Assembly (NCBI GenBank): GCA_018057765.1
Contig: JAGPDB010000001.1
Span: 1 to 64,000, forward strand
Direction: 5' to 3'
Length of the DNA stretch: 64,000 nucleotides
From: Acidimicrobiia bacterium
Lineage (GTDB): Bacteria; Actinomycetota; Acidimicrobiia; IMCC26256; JAGPDB01
Shown here one piece after another: positions 54,101 to 62,848 of this stretch (the first letter of the stretch is position 1; each line of letters starts with the position of its first letter). A program made the translations under genes and the position numbers. Below the pieces are notes generated by a model that saw only the letters and a program-made list of their open reading frames with translations, was not told where the DNA came from and searched no databases.

Positions 54101-55261
54101 TTGCCTAATATTAATACGATATCAAACTCTTTAAGGGAGCAATATAACAAGCGAAGAATAAAAAAGGCTATGCATGAAGCTTTTAATTGGAGATTCCATC
54201 AAAAGCCCAAAAAGTATAATGAGCCTATCCTTCCAGCGTATATAGCTAAAGCGATTCTAAAAGCTTATAACAATGTATTTCTAAATGAAGATGATAAGTT
54301 GAAAATAGTAAATGATTATATCTCGGATGCTGTTCGTTATGCGGGAAATAAGGCACTTACTGAATTTATTAAAAACATAATATTAAGTGACCAAAATAGT
54401 CTTAACGTACTTCAAGGACTAATAAAACAAGGTGCAACAACACCACAAATATTAGATACAATAATTGATCGAATTACAACTAGGAAGCCGGACGAAAATC
54501 TTAGATCTTTTCAATCTGTTAGATTACCTTTAGTTCTTGCATTAATCCAAGAACAGGCCAAAGGTTTTGGAAGGATTGCGCTTTCCGGTCAACAAAACGT
54601 AAAACTATTAAATCCTTTTACAGGGGATAGCTTAGTCGCAGTTGCTGAAATGCTAATTATTCCTGGTCGAATGAATGACGGTGAAACTGAGCAACTGAAT
54701 GATTTGGCAGTTGCGCATCTTGCTGAAATATTAAATCCAAATGATCCATCGACATTAGATTTATTTAAATCAATTATGGATCGTTTGAAAAAGGAACAAG
54801 TAAAATCTATAGCTAGGAAAATAGGTTTAGATTCTTATTCTGGCTTAGTCATCTTATGTCAATTAAGGTCTAGATTAGGTGATGGTATTTTTGATAACCC
54901 TATACTTAATGCTAGTCAATTATCAAGAATAAATACAATAACAGGTCTTGAAAATGAACCTATAACACAACTAGAAATACTTTCCCTAAATTTTCATCTT
55001 GGTTTTCTGACAGAAGAAAACTTTAAAAATGCAGCACTTGATGTTTTTCATGGATTAAATGATGATATTGTTGAACATATAAGAAGTGAAGTATCTAATA
55101 AAGCTGGTTCAGTTTTAGCGGAATTAGTGGAATCTAAAATCATCACACCTGCAGAAGATTTTTGCTATGGAGATAGAAGTTATAATCCATCGGGGGATAC
55201 TATTAAGCCAGATGTACAGGAGACTGGTGGAGTTTTATCTATTGGATTTCCATACCCATAA
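54101..55261 (+). CDS. Helical protein of unknown function
   Basis: This 386-residue soluble, mostly helical protein has a strongly basic N terminus (residues 11-40). I recognise no family. Several helices read like repeats, for example IARKIGLDSYSGLVILCQL (about 237-255), which faintly recalls the motif in the J-domain protein at 17 kb. A Gly/Pro-rich tail ends the protein. The start is TTG 54101, supported by AAGGA six bases upstream. It stands apart from der and is convergent with the YbaK gene. Confidence 0.65.
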   Translation: MPNINTISNSLREQYNKRRIKKAMHEAFNWRFHQKPKKYNEPILPAYIAKAILKAYNNVFLNEDDKLKIVNDYISDAVRYAGNKALTEFIKNIILSDQNSLNVLQGLIKQGATTPQILDTIIDRITTRKPDENLRSFQSVRLPLVLALIQEQAKGFGRIALSGQQNVKLLNPFTGDSLVAVAEMLIIPGRMNDGETEQLNDLAVAHLAEILNPNDPSTLDLFKSIMDRLKKEQVKSIARKIGLDSYSGLVILCQLRSRLGDGIFDNPILNASQLSRINTITGLENEPITQLEILSLNFHLGFLTEENFKNAALDVFHGLNDDIVEHIRSEVSNKAGSVLAELVESKIITPAEDFCYGDRSYNPSGDTIKPDVQETGGVLSIGFPYP

Positions 55262-55274
55262 GAGCTACTAATAT

Positions 55275-55838
55275 TTAAACTATTTCAATAGCCATATTTT
55301 CTATGACTGTCGCGTATGTGATTTTAATCAAGGCATTTGGGGTGATAGCTATTTTTGAACCACGAATACCACTACCAATAATTACATATTCGTGATCAAG
55401 TACTTTACTATCTATTAAAATCGGCCAATCTTTAGGCATTCCAATTATTCCAATACCACCATGTTCCATTTTTGTTTTACTAACCGCAAAATCCATTGAA
55501 GCAAATGAAGCAGTCTTAGCATTTATATGTTTACGGATAATTTTATTAATATCAGCACGGGTAGTAGCTAAAATATTACAAGCACAGTGCCATATATTGC
55601 CGGCTCGTTTAGCTTCAATAACAATAGTGTTTGCTGAAATATCTAGACCAATATCATAGAAATTACAAAATTCAGCAGTATCAGCAAAACCAGGGTCTAT
55701 TTCACTCACGAAAACTTGATTTATATATTGAGAATATTCAGGCTTTGATAGATGCTCAAGTACAGGTTCTGCTAATAAATCCTTATGATTAAGATATTTT
55801 TCAAATTTTAGTTTTCCAATATTTATAACATCTGTCAT
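55275..55838 (-). CDS. YbaK/ProX-like aminoacyl-tRNA deacylase domain protein
   Basis: This 187-residue protein has the YbaK/EbsC fold, which hydrolyses mischarged tRNAs such as Cys- or Ala-tRNA(Pro). ANTIVIEAKRAG, ILATTRADINKIIRKHI, ASFAS, MEHGGIGIIGMP and IGSGIRGSKI match the family blocks. The N-terminal 65 residues are an extension found in actinobacterial versions. On the minus strand a TATAAT at 55847-55852 lies eight bases before the ATG. It is divergent from pgsA with only 22 bases between the start codons. Confidence 0.82.
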   Translation of the reverse strand: MTDVINIGKLKFEKYLNHKDLLAEPVLEHLSKPEYSQYINQVFVSEIDPGFADTAEFCNFYDIGLDISANTIVIEAKRAGNIWHCACNILATTRADINKIIRKHINAKTASFASMDFAVSKTKMEHGGIGIIGMPKDWPILIDSKVLDHEYVIIGSGIRGSKIAITPNALIKITYATVIENMAIEIV

Positions 55839-55860
55839 AGGCTAAGATTATACAACAATT
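55839..55860. promoter_or_regulatory. 22-bp divergent promoter space between ybaK-like and pgsA genes
   Basis: The two start codons are only 22 bases apart. A minus-strand TATAAT (55847-55852) and an overlapping plus-strand TATACA share the same bases, so polymerase binding at one should block the other, and both -35 regions must lie inside the opposite coding sequence. Confidence 0.5.
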
Positions 55861-56406
55861 ATGAAAAATATTAATATTCCGAATACCTTAACAGTACTGC
55901 GAATAATACTATTGGTGCCAATGTTTATAGTTGGTTTAGATGATCCTTTCAAAGGAGCATTAATAGCTGCTGTCTTAGGAATTACAGATTTTATAGATGG
56001 ATATATTGCACGTAGATTTAATCAGGTAACAGCTTTAGGGCGTATATTGGATCCGATATCCGATAGGTTATTATTAATTACATCATTCATTTTATTTTTT
56101 ATGACACGCAGTGTCCCGAACTGGTTTTTAATAGTAATAGGACTAAGAGAATTATTAGTCGGCGTTGGTACACTGCTTATTTTTATAAGGAAAATTCCAA
56201 GGCCAGATGTAAATAAAGTGGGAAAAATTTCTGCATTTGCTGCAATGGTTGCAACACCTAGTTGGGTAGTAGTAAATACACACTATGGTATTGTCGAAAA
56301 AGTATTTTTAGCGTTGGCGATATTTGCAACTTGTGTGTCGATTCCTACAGGATACATATCACTATATGAATATCTATCAGTATTACGTCCAAAAACAAAG
56401 CAATAA
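55861..56406 (+). CDS. pgsA: CDP-alcohol phosphatidyltransferase (PgsA-like)
   Basis: This 181-residue membrane enzyme has about five helices. The signature DGxxARx8Gx3Dx3D is complete in the segment starting at DGYIARRF (about residues 44-66). The family joins CDP-diacylglycerol with glycerol 3-phosphate, inositol or a related alcohol. The gene's place upstream of FHA/MerR genes is typical for actinobacterial pgsA-like genes, but the acceptor alcohol is not proven. Confidence 0.85.
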   Translation: MKNINIPNTLTVLRIILLVPMFIVGLDDPFKGALIAAVLGITDFIDGYIARRFNQVTALGRILDPISDRLLLITSFILFFMTRSVPNWFLIVIGLRELLVGVGTLLIFIRKIPRPDVNKVGKISAFAAMVATPSWVVVNTHYGIVEKVFLALAIFATCVSIPTGYISLYEYLSVLRPKTKQ

Positions 56407-56475
56407 AAGCTCTGACTTTACGTTTTGTCCAATATTCTAATAGACTGTTAGCTAATAACTAGTGGGGGATGTGTA

Positions 56476-56922
56476 ATGGCAAATAGCAAAGATATAGATT
56501 CGGCTGACCCAGATACAAAATCGCCAAATAATAAAGATTTAGTTGATACTTCTGCAACACAAGTTGTTAGCTCTATTCTTAATTCAGATGGACCGATTGC
56601 ATCGAATAAAGAAATTGAAGGTGAATCGTATTGCTTTGAAGTATTACGTGGACCAACTAAAGGTGATTTGATATTTTTTCACGATGAGAAAAATACTTTT
56701 GGTCGAGGAACAGATTGTACAGTTTTACTTGATGACATTACCGTCTCGCGTCATCATTGTGAAATATTATCTAAAGATGGCGACTTGATATTAAATGATA
56801 CCGGATCAACAAATGGTACTTATGTCAATTCGAATGCAGTGGAATCATGCAAAATTGAAACAGGAGATGTGATACAAATTGGTAAATTTGTTTTTGCATT
56901 AGCAAGAAGGACTCAAAAATGA
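56476..56922 (+). CDS. FHA-domain protein (GarA/OdhI-like)
   Basis: This 148-residue protein has a disordered acidic/Ser-Thr N terminus (about 1-50) and one FHA domain (about 55-148) with FGRGTDCTVLLDD, the SRHHCEI phosphothreonine-binding motif and GSTNGTYVN. In mycobacteria and corynebacteria GarA/OdhI of similar size is switched by Ser/Thr kinases and regulates 2-oxoglutarate metabolism. A Thr pair near 26-28 could be phosphorylated, but the usual ETTS motif is not obvious. GGGGGAT seven bases upstream is the Shine-Dalgarno. The stop overlaps the MerR gene (ATGA). Confidence 0.83.
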   Translation: MANSKDIDSADPDTKSPNNKDLVDTSATQVVSSILNSDGPIASNKEIEGESYCFEVLRGPTKGDLIFFHDEKNTFGRGTDCTVLLDDITVSRHHCEILSKDGDLILNDTGSTNGTYVNSNAVESCKIETGDVIQIGKFVFALARRTQK

Positions 56923-57998
56923 CATTTTCTATTGGTGATGTATTAGAACAATTACATGACGAATTTCCAGATATAACAGTATCAAAAATTCGTTTTTTGG
57001 AATCACAAGGTCTAATAGCACCAATGAGAACTTCTTCAGGGTTTCGAATGTTTTCTGAAGTAGATATAACGAAATTAAAATGGATTCTTTCTCACCAACG
57101 TGATCGTTTTTTGCCTCTTAAAGTTATAAAAGAATACTTATTAAAACTTAATGATAATGACTTTGACGAGGGAAAATCTCCATCATTTGATTTTGAAACA
57201 TCAGGCACTTTACCGCTAAATGGCATTTCCAAAAATGTTGTCGATATAACTGAAAGAAATTTATCTGAATTGACGCCAAAACGTGAACAAACACATTTGA
57301 GTGCTGTAAAAGATAAAGTTGAAAGCATAGAGCAAGAAAACTTAAGTAACAATATTGGTTCAACTATAAGTACTTTAGTTAAAAGTGTTGCAGATTCAAA
57401 TTCAACGAATAATAAACAAAAAATTTCGCAAATACAAGAATCACCTTTTTCGCGTGACTCAATTATAACAAGATCAAATGATCAAGATAAGAAAATACAT
57501 CCAATTCGCATAGCACATGGTATTGATTCACAAAGAGAAAAATTAGATGTAGAAGATCTTGTGGGGGCTACATCAACTTTAACTCATACTAATAAATCAA
57601 AATCGAAGAAGAAGCCACTTGATTCAGTTCTATCATTAGAGAAGATGACTATTCTTACAGGTGTAAGCGGGCCAATACTTAAAGAACTTGTTAGGTTCTC
57701 AATATTGGATGCGACGGGTGAAGGTAATTCAATGGTTTTCGATAAAAGTCAGATAGATATAGCTGAAGTTGCATCAAAACTAATGGGATTAGGAATAGAA
57801 CCTAGATTATTAAAAACATATGTATTATTTGCTGGTCGAGAAGTGGGATATTTAGAACACGTAATACAAGATGATCTTAGAAAACGTAATCCAGGGGCTA
57901 GCGAAATCGCAAAAGAAAAAGCTATTGAATTTATTAGACAATCAGCAGCATTAAAAGAATTAATGTTACTTCGTGCTTATGAGAATGATACCCTATAA
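56919..57998 (+). CDS. MerR-family regulator (FtsR-like)
   Basis: This 359-residue protein has an N-terminal MerR winged helix (about 1-75, SKIRFLESQGLIAPMRTSSGFRMF), a long, low-complexity linker (about 85-215), and a second conserved helical domain (about 225-355). This layout fits FtsR of corynebacteria, a regulator of ftsZ, which also follows a garA-type gene. The regulated genes here are not known. The ATG overlaps the FHA stop by four bases. Confidence 0.83.
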   Translation: MTFSIGDVLEQLHDEFPDITVSKIRFLESQGLIAPMRTSSGFRMFSEVDITKLKWILSHQRDRFLPLKVIKEYLLKLNDNDFDEGKSPSFDFETSGTLPLNGISKNVVDITERNLSELTPKREQTHLSAVKDKVESIEQENLSNNIGSTISTLVKSVADSNSTNNKQKISQIQESPFSRDSIITRSNDQDKKIHPIRIAHGIDSQREKLDVEDLVGATSTLTHTNKSKSKKKPLDSVLSLEKMTILTGVSGPILKELVRFSILDATGEGNSMVFDKSQIDIAEVASKLMGLGIEPRLLKTYVLFAGREVGYLEHVIQDDLRKRNPGASEIAKEKAIEFIRQSAALKELMLLRAYENDTL

Positions 57999-58039
57999 TT
58001 GTTCTATAGATAATATCCATTACATAAAAGATTTGAGCT

Positions 58040-58558
58040 ATGCCTGAAGAAAATAAGGATATAAACTTACCAAGTATTGAAGTTGATTTTGTTGGTATTC
58101 GTATTGAAGTACCAAGCAATATTCCGATGCTCTTGTTTAAAGAAAATGGTACTAATAAATATCTTCCAATATCTATAGGTATGCCTGAAGCTACATCGAT
58201 TATGACGATATTGCAAAATCAAATATTGCTAAGACCACTCACACATGACCTTTTTAATGATTTCTTGAATATATCAGGTTATGGTATTTCTAAACTGAAT
58301 ATTACAAATATAGACAATGGGACTTTTTATGCAGACATAGTTTTTATAGAGAGAAATATTGATAAGGAAATTGTTATGTCATGTCGACCTAGTGATGGAG
58401 TAGCACTTGCGATAAGAAACGATACTCCTGTTAAAATTTTTATAAATAGAGAACTTTTTGAAGAAAATTATATAGAACTCGACGCAGATAATGCAGAAGA
58501 AGAAATAGAACAATTCAAATCATTCCTAGATGAAATATCACCAGAAGATTTTGTTTAA
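58040..58558 (+). CDS. DUF151 bifunctional nuclease-family protein
   Basis: This 172-residue protein of the DUF151 family has a VDFVGIRIEVPSNIPMLLF start, YLPISIGMPEATSI, RPLTHDLFNDFLN and a SCRPSDGVALAIRN block. Members have been described as bifunctional DNase/RNases. It lies between two MerR genes, the stable actinobacterial arrangement. There is a 41-base gap to the gene upstream and no clear Shine-Dalgarno. Confidence 0.87.
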   Translation: MPEENKDINLPSIEVDFVGIRIEVPSNIPMLLFKENGTNKYLPISIGMPEATSIMTILQNQILLRPLTHDLFNDFLNISGYGISKLNITNIDNGTFYADIVFIERNIDKEIVMSCRPSDGVALAIRNDTPVKIFINRELFEENYIELDADNAEEEIEQFKSFLDEISPEDFV

Positions 58559-58610
58559 AAAATAAATTAAAAACCTAACAACCTGGTAGATCGAATTATT
58601 TATTTAATGT

Positions 58611-58640
58611 TTGTTATTCTTAACATTTTAGTTGTATCCT
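58611..58640 (+). promoter_or_regulatory. Leaderless promoter: TTGTTA-18-TATCCT
   Basis: TTGTTA at 58611-58616, an 18-base spacer and TATCCT at 58635-58640 are followed by six bases and GTG 58647. This shows that the second MerR gene starts at GTG 58647 rather than TTG 58632. Confidence 0.6.
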
Positions 58641-58646
58641 GTTGAT

Positions 58647-59108
58647 GTGCAAAATCAACAATCATTTTCTTCGAAAGAAACATGTAAATTAGTTTCTATA
58701 ACTTATCGCCAACTTGATTATTGGGCAAGAGAAAACATATTCGTACCGACAGTTGAAGCAAAAGGATCTGGGTCTTCACGTGAATATTCATTCACAGATT
58801 TAGTTGAGCTGAGAGTAATTAAAAAAATGTTAGATTCAGGAATGAAACTAAGTGAAGTTCGTAGGGCAACAGATTATTTACATGAAGAAGGTCTAAGTCT
58901 TTCACAAGCTGATCTTGTCATGACCTCAGATTCAGTATTTCTAAATGATCCTTCAAATCCAAAATTATTGATAGATATAATTAAAGGTGGTCAAGGTGTA
59001 TTTACAATTGTTGCTTTAAGTCAAGCTGCAGACGAAGTTCGTAAAAAGATTAACAACAATACAAGTGGTGCAGATGCGTCGGTTGAATCTAACTTTGCGA
59101 TAGCATAA
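58647..59108 (+). CDS. MerR-family transcriptional regulator
   Basis: This 153-residue protein has a MerR DNA-binding domain (about 8-75, FSSKETCKLVSITYRQLDYW and SREYSFTDLVELRVI) and a helical C-terminal part without metal-binding cysteines. It is the second MerR gene flanking the DUF151 nuclease, as in other actinobacteria. The ligand and targets are unknown. GTG 58647 is chosen because of the promoter box six bases upstream. The next gene starts immediately after its stop. Confidence 0.82.
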   Translation: MQNQQSFSSKETCKLVSITYRQLDYWARENIFVPTVEAKGSGSSREYSFTDLVELRVIKKMLDSGMKLSEVRRATDYLHEEGLSLSQADLVMTSDSVFLNDPSNPKLLIDIIKGGQGVFTIVALSQAADEVRKKINNNTSGADASVESNFAIA

Positions 59109-59546
59109 ATGTTAATGAAAAAAACTGAGAAAAAAAAGGGTAAAACTGTTGTCTATTTCGTATTATCTTTCATACTCATAATTTCATCTTTATTATTGCT
59201 TAGATGGCATGTAAATGAACAAAGTTATAGGGCTCGAATCAAACAAAACGGTGTCAAAATTCGTGCGTTAGTAATTTCTCGCAGTCAAGTACAATACCCG
59301 ACGTCTGAGGGTATAGTTAAAATAACGCCCATAGTTTCGCCATCGCAAGGTACCTTAAAACGTTTTAGTGAAGTTACGGTTTATTACGATAAGTCAAATG
59401 TTAGGAATGCTGTATTGGATCAAGATGATGGTGCTTTTAACATTACAATATTTGTAGTTTGTGTAAAACTTTTCGTTGTTGGTGTTCTGCTACTTTATTT
59501 TGGTCTCAACCGTACAAGAAAATATTCAAATAAAGTTAAGTCCTAA
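59109..59546 (+). CDS. DUF3592-like two-helix membrane protein
   Basis: This 145-residue protein has a basic N terminus, a membrane helix (about 14-33), an extracytoplasmic beta-rich part (about 40-100, with RIKQNGVKIRALVISR and SEVTVYYD), and a second helix (about 112-132). This layout resembles DUF3592. It starts directly after the MerR stop and its 3' end overlaps the convergent helicase gene by 11 bases. ATG 59115 is an alternative start. Confidence 0.7.
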   Translation: MLMKKTEKKKGKTVVYFVLSFILIISSLLLLRWHVNEQSYRARIKQNGVKIRALVISRSQVQYPTSEGIVKITPIVSPSQGTLKRFSEVTVYYDKSNVRNAVLDQDDGAFNITIFVVCVKLFVVGVLLLYFGLNRTRKYSNKVKS

Positions 59547-61164
59547 TCTTTTTCATTAGTTTATTTGCGTGATTTAATCGCTCTTCTAGTTGTTCAATAC
59601 TTGCTTTAGTAATCGATGTGATCCCGACAAGTTTATTTAGATTTGAGTTAATCTGGGCATACTGTTCTCCGGAGTATGTAGCTAAAGTTCTTACTCGTTC
59701 TGTATTTAAATCCCTTAAAGCTTTTTTGGTTCTACGTATTTTTCTTAAATCTATATCATTATGCTTAACTTTAATATTTGAGTAGGGTAGAGGTGGTAGT
59801 TCAATTTCAATACCTTCAAAAACACTCTGAGTCAAAATAGAATTTAATTTCTTAGACATTGGTGAATCTAAAATGTCATCTTGTGAATGTATTGGTGTAG
59901 AACTTAGTACTTGGAACATTGAAAGTTGTTCATCGTCTTTCCAGGTTTGTTCTTTTTTTTCTTCGTCGAATAATATTGAATCTGTGTCATCGTCGTCATT
60001 TCTTTTTAGGTTGTGGACTCTTGACTCAGCCATACTTTGAGCGTGAGCGACTATACGAGGATCATTAGGTATAAACATCATTGCTTCTTCGCCATGATTT
60101 CTCAAACGCACAAATCTACCAACTGCCTGACGAAAAAATAATTCTGTAGTGGTATTAGTTGCAAAAACTCCAACACGTAATCTTGGTATGTCTACTCCTT
60201 CAGAGACCATACGAACGGCCACCAACCACTCACTATTACCATTTGCAAAATCAGCTATTTTATCTGATGCATTTGAATCATCACTCAGAACTGTTGTTGG
60301 CTCTACACCTAACTTTCTCAATAATGAGGAAACTGTTTTCGCGTGTTCATGATCAATGCAAATTACTAATGCGCCAGCACTAGGATCAATCTTTCTTAGT
60401 TTTTTTAAATATCGATTAGCACGTGATAATGAATTTGATAAAAAGGCACCATCCTTATTAAGTGCAACATTTAATCTTTGCTGAATACGTTTAGTGTCGA
60501 TCGCTTGAGCAAATGAAAATGAATTAAATTCGCCATCAGTATCGATCCATTCCATATGCCCATCTAGCCTTGTAAAATTTATCGGTCGTACAACACCACC
60601 GTCTTTTAGTGCTTGTTCGTATCCATATTCAAAATCCACTTGTAATTCATCATTAACATATTTTACAAATGGGATAGCATTTTCATCTGACCTAAAAGGG
60701 GTACCAGAAAGTAATAGGCGAGTGGTTGCCCTGCTAAAAGCTATTCGTAATGAATCTCCCCAGGTCTTATCATCTCCAGCATGATGAATTTCATCTAATA
60801 TAATCATCGCATTTTCTGAAATTTCTGAAAAAGATTTTGTATTTGCTGCTACACCTTGATAAGTTGTTATTACGCCAAAGCTATCTTGTGATAGTTCTTT
60901 TATATTTGTGTCGAATAGGATCCCTAGTTCAGCGCCAGCATCTGCCCATTGTTCTTTAAGATGCGCAGACGGCACTACTATGATTATTTTGTTAACTTTA
61001 CTAGTACTCAATAATTGTCGCGCACAAACTAAAGCAAATGTTGTTTTTCCGGCACCGGGAGTGGCCACACATAAAAAGTTTGATTCACCACCTTGGGTTA
61101 TTTTATTGTCAAATTCCTTTATAGCTTTATCTTGCCATAACCTCACGTTGTATTTAGATTTCAT
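59536..61164 (-). CDS. DEAD/DEAH-box (XPB/SSL2-like) helicase
   Basis: This 542-residue superfamily 2 helicase has Walker A TPGAGKT at about 34-40, DEIHHAGDD (motif II) near 121, SGTPFRSD (motif III) near 153, and a second RecA lobe with VSEGVDIPRLRVGV and motif VI QAVGRFVRLR near 342-351. The C-terminal 150 residues are helical and family-specific. It probably acts on DNA repair or RNA metabolism. It is monocistronic by spacing. Confidence 0.85.
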   Translation of the reverse strand: MKSKYNVRLWQDKAIKEFDNKITQGGESNFLCVATPGAGKTTFALVCARQLLSTSKVNKIIIVVPSAHLKEQWADAGAELGILFDTNIKELSQDSFGVITTYQGVAANTKSFSEISENAMIILDEIHHAGDDKTWGDSLRIAFSRATTRLLLSGTPFRSDENAIPFVKYVNDELQVDFEYGYEQALKDGGVVRPINFTRLDGHMEWIDTDGEFNSFSFAQAIDTKRIQQRLNVALNKDGAFLSNSLSRANRYLKKLRKIDPSAGALVICIDHEHAKTVSSLLRKLGVEPTTVLSDDSNASDKIADFANGNSEWLVAVRMVSEGVDIPRLRVGVFATNTTTELFFRQAVGRFVRLRNHGEEAMMFIPNDPRIVAHAQSMAESRVHNLKRNDDDDTDSILFDEEKKEQTWKDDEQLSMFQVLSSTPIHSQDDILDSPMSKKLNSILTQSVFEGIEIELPPLPYSNIKVKHNDIDLRKIRRTKKALRDLNTERVRTLATYSGEQYAQINSNLNKLVGITSITKASIEQLEERLNHANKLMKKIRT

Positions 61165-61292
61165 TAATAGATTTGTATTTCATCTTGATTAGTTTTAGTT
61201 GTTAGAGTTTAGTCTCAATTTTTCAATTCGCCTGTTACCAATTTAATTTGTTAATATTTATCTCCAACAAAAGATCTAATTTGATATGAGAG

Positions 61293-61637
61293 ATGAAGAT
61301 GAGTAAAAGAACAACGGCAGTCAAAGTACTCCTACTCGCTGGAGCAGTAAGAGGAATATTTTTTGGTGCAGATGCTTATGCTGAACATCAATTAAATAAT
61401 GATGGTGATCAAGAAGATTTAACAGCTCAGATAATTGAAACTGTACCAGGTGCTAAAAATATTGAAATTGATGGCAAGAAAGGTATCGGAACATTTGAAG
61501 CTAATGGGAAACAGTGCCTGGCTGCATTAAAAGAGACACATGGAAACGGATTTACTGACTCTCGTTGGGTATTAGCTCAAATAGGTGATATTACAATAAA
61601 TGGACCGGTTAGTGGTCCAAACCCGACTTGTCTGTAA
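61293..61637 (+). CDS. Small secreted protein of unknown function
   Basis: This 114-residue protein has a signal-peptide-like N terminus (basic MSKRTTAVK, hydrophobic core to about residue 26, then DAYAE as a possible cleavage site) and an acidic mature part with two cysteines (near 72 and 113). Length and layout suggest a small extracytoplasmic protein. I recognise no family. A weak GAGA-type element lies upstream; ATG 61293 or the ATG two codons later may be used. Confidence 0.6.
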   Translation: MKMSKRTTAVKVLLLAGAVRGIFFGADAYAEHQLNNDGDQEDLTAQIIETVPGAKNIEIDGKKGIGTFEANGKQCLAALKETHGNGFTDSRWVLAQIGDITINGPVSGPNPTCL

Positions 61638-61803
61638 ATATTCAGATATATTTGTGATCTTAATAATATAAAGGCAACCGTGTATACTCATACTTTTCTA
61701 AGTTAACATTAAGATATGGAGTGTCACATTCCTTGCTTTACATAACATATATTATGGGCAAACGGGAAAGAGGTATAGTTTAAATAAGTTTGGCAGTAAA
61801 TGG

Positions 61804-62274
61804 TTATTGTTCAGTTTTCGCTTCAGTTATAATACCCTGGACAATTAGCTCACGGGTCTTGCCGGCATGTTGCTCAAAAAAGTTTTTTGCATTTCTATCA
61901 CCAGGTAATACTTGCGATTCAAATGTTTTTGCATCTTTATAAATATTATGCGATAAAATTGAGTTAAATAAATAATCTCCGATCCCAATTTCTCTAAAAC
62001 CAGCATCAACAATAAATATTGGAATCTTAATTACATCATCTTTTAAATAAGACCACGACAACCCACAAGCTATACTATCGCTAAATGCAAGAAGATAAAG
62101 CTGATTTGTTAATTCAGATGAGCCAGAAAGCTCTTTAATCTCGTTTAGAAGCTCTTTGTAGCCTCTAAGGTGTAATCTATCCATAAAATAGCTTTGAGCT
62201 CTCTCAAAGAAATCAGTGGTCTGTTTTGGAGTTGTTTCAACAACTTTAAAATTTAAAATCTTATTTATGCTCAA
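61804..62274 (-). CDS. GNAT-fold protein
   Basis: This 156-residue protein has the acetyl-CoA-binding layout of GNAT enzymes: IPIFIVDAGFREIGIGDYLFNSIL in the central part and VLPGDRNAKNFFEQHAGKTRELIV at the end. The N-terminal half is less typical. The substrate is unknown. TTG 62274 is the start, four bases after the stop of the preceding gene, so it is co-transcribed with the hypothetical gene and lnt. Confidence 0.65.
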   Translation of the reverse strand: MSINKILNFKVVETTPKQTTDFFERAQSYFMDRLHLRGYKELLNEIKELSGSSELTNQLYLLAFSDSIACGLSWSYLKDDVIKIPIFIVDAGFREIGIGDYLFNSILSHNIYKDAKTFESQVLPGDRNAKNFFEQHAGKTRELIVQGIITEAKTEQ

Positions 62275-62278
62275 AATA

Positions 62279-62848
62279 TTAAGATTGCCTTGAATTCAAT
62301 TGGTAATTGGCTGCATGGATGATAGTTTTTCGATCACGAAAATTCTTTTCAAAATCTACAATGATTTTTAGATCATCATGACTTAACATATCTAATTTAC
62401 CAATAATTTCAGGTGCACTTAATATCTCATAATGATTGATGATTCCATTAATTCCACTTGCAGCAAATGCATGCTCGACATCTTGCTTAGTAATTTTTGA
62501 TTCATCAAATGCAACGCGAACTTCATCTTCAGTGATTTTATGAGCAGCATCATTTTGTTCAATGTCCGAAATGTCTATTTGGTCGGCAAGATTACGAATT
62601 GAGCTTTCTACAAAATCGATCACTTTCATAGCACCAACTACAACTTGGCCAGCAACTTCTTCCCCGCGTGCTTGAACTTCTTGTGCTACTTTTTCATCTG
62701 GAATTAAATTTGTATTAGATGCATCTCTTTTTCCGCGATTCACAAACATTGTGAAAAATGTTGGAGCATTATCTTTGACGAATCCGAATGCACCTAGTGG
62801 TGCGTAAATGAATAGATCTTTAGCTTTTTCTATATTCGTTTTTTCCAT
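62279..62848 (-). CDS. Conserved hypothetical protein downstream of lnt
   Basis: This 189-residue protein has a short hydrophobic amphipathic N-terminal region (about 10-35, FIYAPLGAFGFV), a central helical part with many acidic residues, and no signal peptide. I recognise no domain. The start overlaps the end of lnt by 19 bases and has a strong AAGGAG Shine-Dalgarno. The same N-terminal pattern occurs in other actinobacterial hypothetical proteins, as I recall. A peripheral membrane role is possible but not shown. Confidence 0.65.
   Translation of the reverse strand: MEKTNIEKAKDLFIYAPLGAFGFVKDNAPTFFTMFVNRGKRDASNTNLIPDEKVAQEVQARGEEVAGQVVVGAMKVIDFVESSIRNLADQIDISDIEQNDAAHKITEDEVRVAFDESKITKQDVEHAFAASGINGIINHYEILSAPEIIGKLDMLSHDDLKIIVDFEKNFRDRKTIIHAANYQLNSRQS

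Noticed and set aside
61638-61803. tRNA or small RNA in the spacer after the secreted protein gene
   Set aside because: No cloverleaf, TTC loop or terminator could be found; sequence is plain AT-rich spacer.
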